Under the pieces are notes generated by a model. That model did no database searches, was not told where the DNA came from, and worked only from the letters and a program-made list of their open reading frames with translations. Positions 26,901 to 38,900 of a stretch of DNA of 64,000 nucleotides are shown here, one piece after another (positions within the stretch are counted from its first letter, which is position 1; every line of letters begins with the position of its first letter). This stretch comes from Siderastrea radians (taxonomy: Eukaryota > Cnidaria > Anthozoa > Scleractinia > Rhizangiidae), in the NCBI GenBank assembly GCA_964017195.1, contig OZ024900.1, forward strand, positions 32,256,641 through 32,320,640, written 5' to 3'. The translations under genes were made by a program, and so were the position numbers.

Positions 26901-29900
26901 ACTGTCAGTTTATTGTATGTTATACAATAACTGAAGATAGTGTGCGTGCTGTGATTGGCCAATACCTATTGATCATTATACTAGTAAACCACATGGAAAA
27001 TATAGTTATTAAATAAAAGCAATATGACGCACATTTCTGCCACTTGGGATGTTGGAATAAAAGCCTGTAAATCACTCGCATCACTCGCCCTCGGCTCGTG
27101 ACTTGCAATCTCTTCTCGTGTTCTTCAACATCCCGCGTGGTTTTTTGAGCCAATAAACCACAGAAATGTGTGGTATATTGCTTAAGCAACAGGAAGTTCA
27201 GACATGATTCTTTCCTCACTGTCCTTTGGAACGACGCTATTTGTTGTTTCTAGGTGACTCCAATTGTACCCCTCTCCCCTGAGGCGTGGGCACTGTCCTT
27301 TGCTAAATACCTGGAGCTAAGGTTTTATGCTGGAAGTTACAAGCGCCGAGCGAGTGTGGAGCCATGCGGACACTCCCTGCACAAGGACCATTTCCAGTAC
27401 TTTGCCTATGCCAACATGGTGGCTTCTTTCAAGTAAGTCATCATTATACAAATTTTCCTTACTTTATTTACTATTCTCCATAGATTTTTTTGATTACTAG
27501 TTGGGGGAACTTTTTCAAACATCAAGACAATTCATGTTTGGGGATCATTTGCTAGATCCTCATGACCTGTATGTGATATATTACACTGATATGATGAGGA
27601 GAAATTTGATGCTGATCACTCTTGGGGCTTAAGGGGTTAATTTCCTCTCATTCTCTTGTCTGATTCTTTATCCTGTGTTTCATCTGCATATGTGCCGATT
27701 GCAGGGATTCAGTCATCTTTTTCAGCATGATTCTGGAAAGCTTCATCTGGAAAACAAAAGAAAGAGAATTAAGAAAGTTAGAAGACGTACATTTAACTAG
27801 TGGTTTGCCATTCTTGAAACCAAAATGGCAACTTCAAAGTGATAGTCGTCCGCCTTTAGTTTTCGTTAAAAACAAGTCCTGGATATTCCTTTTGAACGTC
27901 TTTTTAGGGAGTTGACAATTTCACTACTTTGCTGCAGACTCGTAATAGACTCCCACAGTTGACTTACTATGGAGTCTTTAATGTAAAAGTTACCCAAGTT
28001 TTGTGTAATTCATATGTGATAAGATCACTGATATCTGATGGAGCCGAAGTTTAAGATATTATTGTTATAAATATTTTAAAATTACATCAGTATTGTGAAA
28101 TCAATTCCAAATCCGGCTTCGGACAAGCCATTAATTGTATGTTGTTTGGAACCAATTCGTCATCATTCCCTCCACGCTTGTGCGTCAGCGTTCAAGATCA
28201 ACATGTATATTCTCCCCTCGGGGCTGGATATATTTCTTATGGTACAAGGTAGAATTATTTGTTTGAAAATCGAGACAATCTTTGGTGAAGAATTCCTTCT
28301 TACTTATGACTTGTATGATGGATCATGTAGCGACATTGTGAGAAGTTGATTCTAGTTGCTACTGGTGCTTAGTGGGTTTATTAAAGATACAAATTGCATT
28401 CCTCAGGTATCGTCCTATCAAACTGTTTGAAATAGCCATCCCTCCTCCCACAATCTCAATCAAGGAGAAGATAAGAGATGCCAGCTTTTGGATCGACGAC
28501 ATACGTGCCATGGCAACAAGGTAAAACTCGCCTGATCCTTATCATCGGATGGACTTCCATGAAATTTAAGGGGTAAAGTTAAAAATCACCAGAGGCAGCC
28601 CACTAAGTAAAATATGAACCCCCGCCCCCCACAGACAGTGAACTTTGCGCACACTTACTATCCCCGTGAGTGTTAGTGAATAGTTAGGGAAACCAAAGAA
28701 TTTGTAAAGTTACCAGTGCAATTGACTGGCCATCAGCGGGAGTAGGAACCACCAATGCGACTTCTTTTTTACCAGCTTCCCTTTTACCAATGTGCAGAAC
28801 AAGATGTGGTCTCTTGATCAGACAAATACTTACAGTCTTTCACCCTACCTTTCAAGGACACTCTGAAGCTCAACTGCTCAACACTCTCAAAAGTTACCCT
28901 TTATGCACTATGGTTTATGGATTTCAATCCCCTTTGTGGGTTTTTGGTATTCGTGATTGTTGAACGTCAACAGCACAGTCACCACTGAGAGGAAAAAACT
29001 TTAACTTTGCTGTGCCATCTGACAGATGGTTAGACCTGGCTTCGCTTTCATGTATCCACTTAGAAATAGCAGCCCTCTCTCCATTGTAGTTCACACAAGA
29101 GAGTTTCACTCTCTCAAACTCTCTCTAAGCCCTTCCACCAGCTTGTTATGATACTTAGCAAATTACCATTATTTTTTGTTGCCTTCAGCTACAGCACATG
29201 TGTAATCTTAGGCCTGAAACATCTATTCTTGTTTATAGAGGAGACACTGTGTTTGCTGATTTCTATGACCGCCTTGAATCCTTGAGAGACTTTTTTGCCA
29301 CTCAACCTGACCGCCAAGCCAGGATGCAGCAGTTTTTTGCGGCACTCGGTGTAAGAACTTTTAAGAGCTGATGTTGCTTTTGTGCTATTTTATAATCACT
29401 ATAAAATTAAAACTCGGTTCTTAGACTACGAGCAGTCTCTCTTTCCACTCAGGGAGAGTCAAGCAAAAGAACATGCGAGTGATCACTAAAATCACCTGCC
29501 GCCTGGAAATGTGAAGCGTGCGTGATTAGCCGCTAGTGCAGTGGGCGCGTCAGGTGTCCAGGTGGCAGGCTAGTTTTGCGCTCAGTAGCGTGTTTGTTCG
29601 ACTATCCCTGAGTGGAGAGAGAAACTGTTTGTGGTCTACTTAAAGCAAACTTTATTGAAGCATGTCGACATCACTACTTAAAATAGTTGCCGTCTGTAAG
29701 TAGCTCACTGAGTTATTGGCGGCATTTTCTAAACATAAGACAAGCTGGTTTTGATAGATGCCACTTTTTCAAGTTATAATCTAAATTGCAATCTACCGAT
29801 CGAGATGTAAGATCAGAGATAAAAATTTGTCTTGGCCCAGTTGTGAAAAATACATCTCATAACAACCCTAATATTTAGTTTTATATGATTGATTTTTTTT

Positions 29901-32900
29901 TTTCAGGATGAGCACACTAGGTTCTTGGAACAAGTTGACATCGTAGAAAAGAAAGCACTCAGTCTTCAGGCGTCCCACAATCCGCTGGCCATGGAGAATG
30001 AGGACTCATGTGAGCAACTGGGGCCTGAGGATAGGCAGGCCTTGGAGTACGTCATAGCAAACAGCTTAAACAGTCTCAAGAAAACACTCTGTGAAGCTGT
30101 TGATGGTTGGAATAACAGGTGATGATAGTTCTTCTCTACTGAGACATTTTGTCGTGCTTACATGCCTGTAAAGCCTGTTTTGCAGTCGCAAGTGTCTACA
30201 AATTCAGCTCCTGCTGAGGTTGATGTTGTTAGACAAACAAATAAGCTGGGATGATCGTGAATTAATTTGAAGAACGCGACCTAGTTTTTCTCAAGTGGTG
30301 TTTTTCCTTAGCAGTGCCATTTTGGTTGTTCAAGGCGTTTAGTTGTAGACTCAAGCATCCTGTCATGAAATACAAAATTAATAGTTAAGACTTTTAGTTA
30401 GAATTGAACGAATTTAGTTGACGCCAGTCATAGAAAAGGCAAAAATTGTTGTTGCTGTTTTCTTGTGTGTGCTTTGGTAGTTGATTGCATTGAGAAGGGC
30501 CAGGCTCAGCAAATGTTCAACGCTTGTTGAATGCTATTTCATTTTTCTTAATATATTTTGGTAATTTTTTTTCAAGCCTACACGAGTATGTCCAAGCAGA
30601 AAAGAAGAAAAACAACAAAACGTCTTCCACCAAAGAAGGAAAACTGCTTTCTTCTTCAACATTTACCGATGGAAAGTCAACAGAGGTGATTACTTTTTTA
30701 CATTTCAAGTTCTATTTTTCAGCAAAAACCTGTGGAGACAGAAATTCACAGGAAAATAAAGGTCGTACTGTGGTGGTAGATGGTGTGTTATTGTTTTTGT
30801 TTACTTTCAATCTGCTGTTACTATTGGAGCTAAAATGAAGTGGTCGCTGAGAACCACTCTATGTACAGACTAGAAGTCTGTCATACAAGAAATCCAGTTC
30901 CACATTGAGGTTGTTGACTCGAATAGCGTACAGTCAACTCTCGCTATAACGGACACCATCGGAACCAAGGTTTGGTGTCCGTAATAGAGGGAGTCCGTAA
31001 TAGTGGGAGTTGTTTGCAGTAGTTTCGTATTCCCCGGGACTTCAGCTGCTGCCCATAATAACGGGGTGTCTGTAATAGCTAGGTGTCCACAAGGCGATAG
31101 TTGACTGTATTTACTGGATAAAGCTATATCCACTGTTTCAACAACCAGTGCCTGAATTTTAGGATCAGATTTGTGTTTGTGTACAACTACTCTGTGAAAA
31201 ACTTGTCTTTTTCTCTTTATGTTTTGAAGCAGCTGACAAAGTCAACTGACGTGATGGCGAATCGAAGCGCGGAAATGAACCTTGAAGCAAATCCCAGCCC
31301 ATCACTCACTCCCTGGGGATCAAGATCGGCCTCACCCTACCCCTCCCTAGATACAAATGAACTTGGAGGTGAAACTTTAAGCGGGGCAGATATGGAAGTC
31401 ATACATGTCACCAGTGGTTTTCGACCTATTTCATCCATGCAGACAAACAGTGACACCCCTAGGGACTCCCCCACAGAGGGCATTTTGCCTGTGGGAGGAG
31501 TCGTTAAGGGTCATTCTTTGCCTGGTGCAAAAAGCGACTCTTTAGTAAGGGTGAATCTTCAGAAAGATGTTATTGAGAGTCAAAGCGGCACACTCAAGGC
31601 CTTTGTTGTCATTGGTCCTAATAACGGAGAAACCCCAAACCCCACATGTGAAAGAATAAAGGAGCTTTCTGAAGTAAAGGTGGAGGATACAAAGGAACCT
31701 TCTGGAGACAAGATGGAAGGTTTACAGGAACCCTCTCAGGTTGAAATGGTTGGTGCCAAGGATCCTTTTGGAGTAAAGGTGGATGCCGCAAAGGAGCCTT
31801 CCAGGGTTACGAGGGATGGTGTAAGAGATCCTGGCGTTAGGAACACAGAGAAAATTAAAAAGACACCTGTTGAAGACGACAAAGAAAACAGGACATCTTG
31901 GTACATCATCGAGAGAGCAATTCAGGATTCTGGAAATGAGGAAAGTGCTGAAGGCAAGCCAAGTACAAGCCAAGAACAGTTATCCATCTCGGCAGAAAAG
32001 AAAACTGAAGAAACTGGGAGAGACCAAAAGAAAGCTATCGACACTGATGTGTTAAAAACAAAGCCTTTCGTACCTGGGCATCGCAGGGTTGCTTCTTCTC
32101 CTCCTAGCATTAAAGTGCCATCAGTTGAGGAGAAGCTGTTGTCAGGAGGTGAAGACATCAATACTGTGAATTTTCTTGAAAGAAGCAGGAGCGACTCTGA
32201 TTTAAGTGCCCACGTCAAACAGGCTCTTAACGACTCACAGGTAAGTTAAGGCTTTTATTAACCTGCAGACCTTGTGAGACCATGACTCCTCACTGAAAAA
32301 CCATTTAATTTGTCCTTGGTTTTTAGTCAAGTTGAAGACAGATGAGTAACGTAAACATACAGACAATATTCTGCAGTTTCAGTTTCTGTTGAATTTTACT
32401 TTCGATTTCTATACTTTACCATACGAAATGGATTGCAATGTCATGGTTGCTAAATGTGGCCTAGGTCGCCGTTAGTTTCCTAGTAGTTTAGTAGTTAAAG
32501 TATACGTCTGGTGTAGTAAAGGTCGTAGGTTCGATTCCCGTCATCAACTCATTTTTCTTTGTCCCGCGCTCGCGTCATGCTTAGTACAAGAAAATGTTTA
32601 AATGAATAATATCTGAATTTTCCACAACACGAGTTTGTGGGAATATCTATAGCCTCTCAAATTCTGTCTTGTGTACTTTTCCTCAGTGAGGATGATCTTG
32701 GAATTTCCTTGGTCCCAGAGTGGCCTGTAGAGTTTTTGTGTGAGGTCTTCTGCCTCGCAGGGGTGTGGGGCGAAGTTTCGGATTTCTGTCGAGACATTCG
32801 GTCATGTGATAAGGTCACGTGATAGAATCCGTTATCAGTCACTTGAAAGACCGTTACTGAAAGAGTACCAAAAGGTTGCATTGCTTATCTTTGATCTTGT

Positions 32901-35900
32901 TAGGTATCTGTCGTGTGTTTTAAACACAAAACTATTCCACTGTAAATAGTTTAAACCAAGGAGTGATATGTCGTTGAGGTATGGTCTTCGCGGGTGAGTG
33001 TTGTCCTGAGAAGGGCTGTTTGTGATGACATTGACTGACGTTTCAACAACCTGAGTTGATGTCAGCATCAGAGTCAAAACTGTTTGTCAATGAGTTAGTG
33101 AGTTTTAAATTACTGTAAGGACAATTGGGGAAAAGCAGATGAAGTGTTTACAGTTTAGGTAGGTAAGGGTTTTAGTTAACAAGGGTTCAAGTTATTGAGA
33201 TTTTGCCGTTCTTTGTTGCCAGATGTCAACAGAAAGCAACTTAGAAATGGTGGATGAGGATGAGACTGATGCAGATGATGACCCTACCAAGGAAAATGCG
33301 GCAGATACTAATGAGACAGATGGATCAAATGGAAAGCAAACTGTGATGTCTGGATTCAGAAAAGTGAAAACATTACCTTCATCTTTGTACAAGAAAAGTG
33401 AGTGACGGTTTTTATGCTGTCTAACCCTTGAAGCCCCAGTATCAACACACATGTTCTCCTCACTGTTTCCCATGTATTTCTTATGGAACTAGTTGGGAGA
33501 ATTTGATTAAACATCAAGAAAAGTCATCTTTAAGCCCCAATATCAACATGCATGTTCTCCTTACTGTTCCCCATGTATTTCTTATGGAACTAGTTGGGAG
33601 AATTTGATTAAACATCAAGAAAAGTCATCTTTAAGCCCCAATATCAACATGCATGTTCACCTCACTGTTTCCCATGTATTTCTTATGGAACTAGTTGGGA
33701 GAATTTGATTAAACATCAAGAAAAGTCATCTTTAAGCCCCAATATCAACATGCATGTTCTCCTTACTGTTCCCCATGTATTTGTTATGGAACTAGTTGGG
33801 AGAATTTGCTTACACATCAAGACAAGTCATCTTTAAGCCCCAATATCAACATGCATGTTCACCTCACTGTTTCCCATATATTTCTTATGGAACTAGTTGG
33901 GAGAATTTGCTTACACATCAAGACAAGTCATCTTTAAGCCCCAATATCAACATGCATGTTCTCCTTACTGTTCCCCATGTATTTCTTATGGTACTAGTTG
34001 GGAGAATTTGATTAAACATCAAGACACTTCATCTTTAGTGATCATTTTCTTAATTCTCATAACCTGTATGTTTCATCAAGTAGTGATACTGTAAGGAGAA
34101 ATTAAATGCCTGTCACTTTTGGGGCTTAAAAGGTTAAGACTGATCTACCAGGTGTGATAGTGTAGTGGTTACTATGGAGTTCACGGCTTTAGCAGGAGAA
34201 CCGGAATAAAACCCTGGGAGCAAACTAAGAGCCAGCAGCCAACTCGATGGTTATAATTTATGACACCGTGTGAGGGATTCAAACCTTGGGAAGTACACAA
34301 TGAGGAAAGGCAAATTCTCTGTCACTATAGCAGGATATGATCCTCTTTTACTACACTAGTTTGCATGGAAGGTGGAATACTCTTGTCACTGGCCGGTGAT
34401 GTTCACCTGGAGTAGGGGACATGGTCTCTAGTGTTCTGGTCTGGCCTGAGTAGTGAGCCAAGAATTGATCCTCGAGCTTGAGGGGTGGGCTGTAAATGAT
34501 AAAAAAGGAACCGGAAGATAATTTTATTTATGAGGTGCTTGCGTTAGGATTACATAACATTTTGCGTTATTTACGTTACGTTACATTGCATTATGTTAGG
34601 GTGCATTGATATATTGCATTTCATCTCATCTCATCTTGTCTCGTCTCATCTCATCCAATCTCCTCTCATCTCATCTCATTTCATCTCATCTCATCTCATT
34701 TCATCTCATCTCATCTCATTTCTTATCCTCTATTCTCGTCCTCGTGTCGTCTTATTTCATGTCGTCTCTTGTTGCCCTCGTCTCGTCCTCGTCTCGTGTC
34801 ATCTCGTCTCGTCTCGTCTCGTCTCATCTCATCTCATCTCATTTCATCTCATCTCATCTCATCTCATCTCATCTCATCTCATCTCATCTCATCATCTTTA
34901 TTAATTCTTAAGAACTAATCAACAATACCGTTTTTTGTGATGATAATTGCTTAATAACGCTCCAGTAACGATGAACTATTACCAGCTTATAATCAACAGT
35001 GGCTCTAATATATTTTTGTCGGTTTGCATGCATCTTGATAAAAGGCAACTGTAGTTGCTGTGGAGTAGTAGTTGTTAACTTTCTAGCGCACCTAGATTTG
35101 CGCTCCAAGTCGCTGACTCCCATACGTAGACAAAGGATGATACGTGCATGTATAGCGCATGATAACGTTCTTCACGCATGCGGAATAGTGCGTTCACGCA
35201 CGCGGAATAGTGTGTGTGTTGCGTGCGATGCAACTCAGTGAAGTCTTAGATACGAACCAACCACCATTTTGATTCACGCGCGTGGACCAGCCGCCATTTT
35301 GACTCGCGCACGTGAACCAGGCGCGCGTCTTCCATAACCAGAACGAGCGACTTGGAGCAAGTCTATAGTGCACCACGTTTTTCATGTGATGGTTTATGGG
35401 TCGACCCTAGTTTCTACCTTCATGTTGTTTCCTTGGACAAGAAACTTCGCTCCACTTAGGTGTATAAATGGGTACCAGTGAACTGTTAGGAAGGCTTAAC
35501 GAAATGCTGGGTACCCTGTGATGGACTAGTGTCCATCCATTGCCGACTGGGGAGTAATAGTGCTCCTGGTTGCTTCATACTGCAGAAACTGGGTTAAGCT
35601 TTGGCTGTGTGGGCTATCTGTGGTTCATGCTACAGAAACTGGGTTAAGCTGTGGCTCTGTGGGCTGCCTGTTTTTCATGCTACAGAAACTGGGTCAAGCT
35701 CTGTCTGTGTGGGCTATCTGTGGTTCATGCTACAGAAACTAGGGTTAGCCACTAGCCATGTTACTAGTGTGAGCTGCCTGCGGCTTAACCATATATTGAC
35801 TTTTGTTCTCTTTCGTTCAGTTTTAACGCTAGTATCTAACCTGCCGGTTGTCACGTGTTTCACTGAGTTGGTTATGTCGACATGTATCAAATACTAACAA

Positions 35901-38900
35901 GTAATATGGTTGCTCTGACAATGTATGTGGGAGGTTGATCTCTAGTTCTTTGTTACGGCAAAAGAACTTAAAAAACTTGAAGTATAGTATTTGTAAGATA
36001 AGTGAAGCGTTTTAACTTACAGTGATGATTGAGCGAGTTCTTCTTTTTGAAACTTCCAAACTTCACGGTGACGTTTGGAAGTAATATTTTGCTAACCCGT
36101 CCATAAATTATAAATCTAACAAACCTAAGTATTAACGGAGTAAAACAGTTTCTCTAATCCAAGTTACAAGAGGTGTTCTTTTTCGTAATCTGTTTAATCA
36201 TTTCAAATCTCACAGATCCGAATTCAGCAGTTTTATAACTTTCTTCTGAATTCTTGCGTTCGTACTCCATTCGCTGACGTCATATCAAAATTCAATTGAC
36301 CGATGTTGTTTCTGCATTTAAGGTCTGTTTAGGACCCAGTCTGTAGGGGCCCCACCGCGGCACGGTAAAGGAAAAAAGGGTAGGGCTGGAACGAGTTTAT
36401 TGATCTGCAGTCACCTTTCATTGTCTGACGTCACTCATCCAGTTACCAGTTTCAAGATCAAATTTACTTTGAACTATAATACATAGCTTTCATTTTATTT
36501 CATTGGAGCCAACTTACTTGGCCATTAAGTTGTTATTCCCCTTCACGCCTGATTTTTTTTTCGGCCTTTCTTTGCAAAGGTTTGCGTTAGCAACATGACC
36601 GCGAGGATCGTTAATTAATAAAAATTTGTAGTCTGTTATCAATAATTATGGAATAATTTTGATGGCTTTCAGCACAAAGAGTTTTCCGTGTTTGGAATGT
36701 TTGTCATCTCCATTACAAAATCCGTTTTGGACACATAGAAATCATAAGATCGCAGAAAGAAACAGTTTGTCGAATCCTTATGTAGTTCTTCTTACTAAGG
36801 TGCCCAACTATTGAAATCTAGGTTATTAGTGTTCAGTGGCCATATTCTTGTTCTGCTGAGAGAACCAAATTTAACTTCTGAACAAAAAGGCAACCTCGTT
36901 CCCAGGTCTCTCTTCTTCCCTTTCCCTGGAGTGCTCCAGGGGAAGGGAAGAAGAGAGACCCTGGGAATGAGGTTGACAAAAAGGGTGAAAGTAACCACTA
37001 AGATTGAGTTCTTTATTTATTTCTTAGGTGTTGCTCGTTCCCATTCCTGGGCGGTCAATCAGTGGCAAGCAACGGCTAAAAAGGGTAAGAGCAGGGTATA
37101 CTACTATTACATCAGAGATGAAGCTAATTAACCTTACCGCTCTTAACTTCAAAAATTGGTTCTTCTTATGTTCACTTTTAAGACCATGGATGTACTTTCC
37201 TTTTTCAGCCGATTATTATGCTGTACAGTGTATTTCCAACTTTTGAATCTCGATTCGATCCCAAAGAGAACTGATCCCGTTGAAATGATAGCTATTGAGC
37301 AGTGCTTTCCTGTGGTGCTGTTCATTACGCTGCACAAGGTGGTTCTCACTTTTGTGTCTGAGGATGAAATCCTAAAGTGTGACCATTCAAATGAAAGCCA
37401 CTGAGCAGTACTTTCCTGTGGTGCTGTTTATTATGCTGTACAAGGTGGTTCTAACTTTTGAGTCTGTGGGTGAAATCCTAAAGTGTGACCATTCAAATGA
37501 AAGCTACTGAGCAGTACTTTCCCGTGATGCTGTTTATTGTGTTGCAGGGGGTGATTCTGACTTTTGAGTCTGCGGATGAAATCCTAGCCTTTCAAACGAA
37601 AGTCCACTGAGCAGTACTTTCTTGTGGTGTTTTGCAGTTTGAATAACTTTTAATTTCTTGCTTATCACCAGCTCTTGCCACAGATGGAGATTCGGATACA
37701 ACGCTTGCCTCAGATGGTAAGCTGTTCACCAACAATAGTTTAACCCTTTAAGCCCCAATATCAATATGCATATTCTCCTTAGTGTTCTCCATACATTTCT
37801 TATGGAACTAGTGGGGAGAATTGGTACAAACATCACGATATCTTATGTTTGGTGATCACTTCCTTTATTCTTGTGACCTGTATGTTTGATCAAGTAGTGA
37901 TATTGTGAGGAGAAATTAGATGCTTGTCACTATTGGGGCTTAAAGGGTTCATTCTTGTAACCAAATTAAGCGAACAGCAGTAAGCATTTGTTTGTTAAGT
38001 TAAAGTTTAAACCACCATAATCTCTCAGTTTTTCATTTTCTAATGAAATCTCACCCAGGGTGGTAAAGGGGTTATGCGTGACGCGTGATTTGAGGAAAAA
38101 TAAGCGCGTGACACGTGAAAGCAGCTCAAATATTGCCGTGATCCGTGAATTTGCGGTCTAGCGTGAGGCGTGATAGCCTTATTTTAAAGACCGTGATTCG
38201 TGATTCCGTCCGAGAATATTCGTGAAAACCGAAACTAAATTAGTTACTAATAAATCAATTAACAAAAGTGAGCAAGTAAAACAAGAAATATACCGGTATA
38301 TAAAATAAAAGTGATGAACGTTGTTGATCAGTTTCAGTATCATATTACAATTCAGACAAACCATTACATTTTAAATGATATCTAGCTAATTGTTAACTCA
38401 TTAACTCTACACGTCTTCAGAGCCCAGCGAGTCGAGTGCGACAACATTATGACTATAAAACAGTTAGATTTAGTGTCACTCTTCCTGGCAACGGAGTGTG
38501 GACAAAACTCCAGCCAGCCACTGTTAATGTTCCGCTATCCGAAAGGGATCATGAAGAGTTGCGCAATTTCAAGAAGTATGAAACGTGAACATTACACTTG
38601 CCCGTGTAGTAAAAATTGCCAGTGGTAGCGGTATTGAGACCTTTTTCTTTACGAACCCAGGAGGTTTGAAAACACAAGTTTCCAAATCTTATTGATGGGA
38701 ATGGGAATTGATCTGAATACGACTCTGCAACAGACGAAGAAGACTGATCAATTAGTAGATGAACAGCTTGGGAGAGAAGCAGAAACGAATGAGGTTGCAA
38801 TAAACTTTCTTTCCAAAACAATTCCCACTCGATCAGGGAGGGTAATTGCCTTGTCAAATAATAGAACGTTGTCGTACTACTAGTGAAGGTAAGAATAGTG

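Noticed and set aside
33422..34137. CRISPR-like regular repeats
   Set aside because: The 101-bp units are contiguous, without spacers, and lie within a MITE.
34593..34911. Ser/His/Leu-rich open frames
   Set aside because: By-product of the ATCTC pentamer array.
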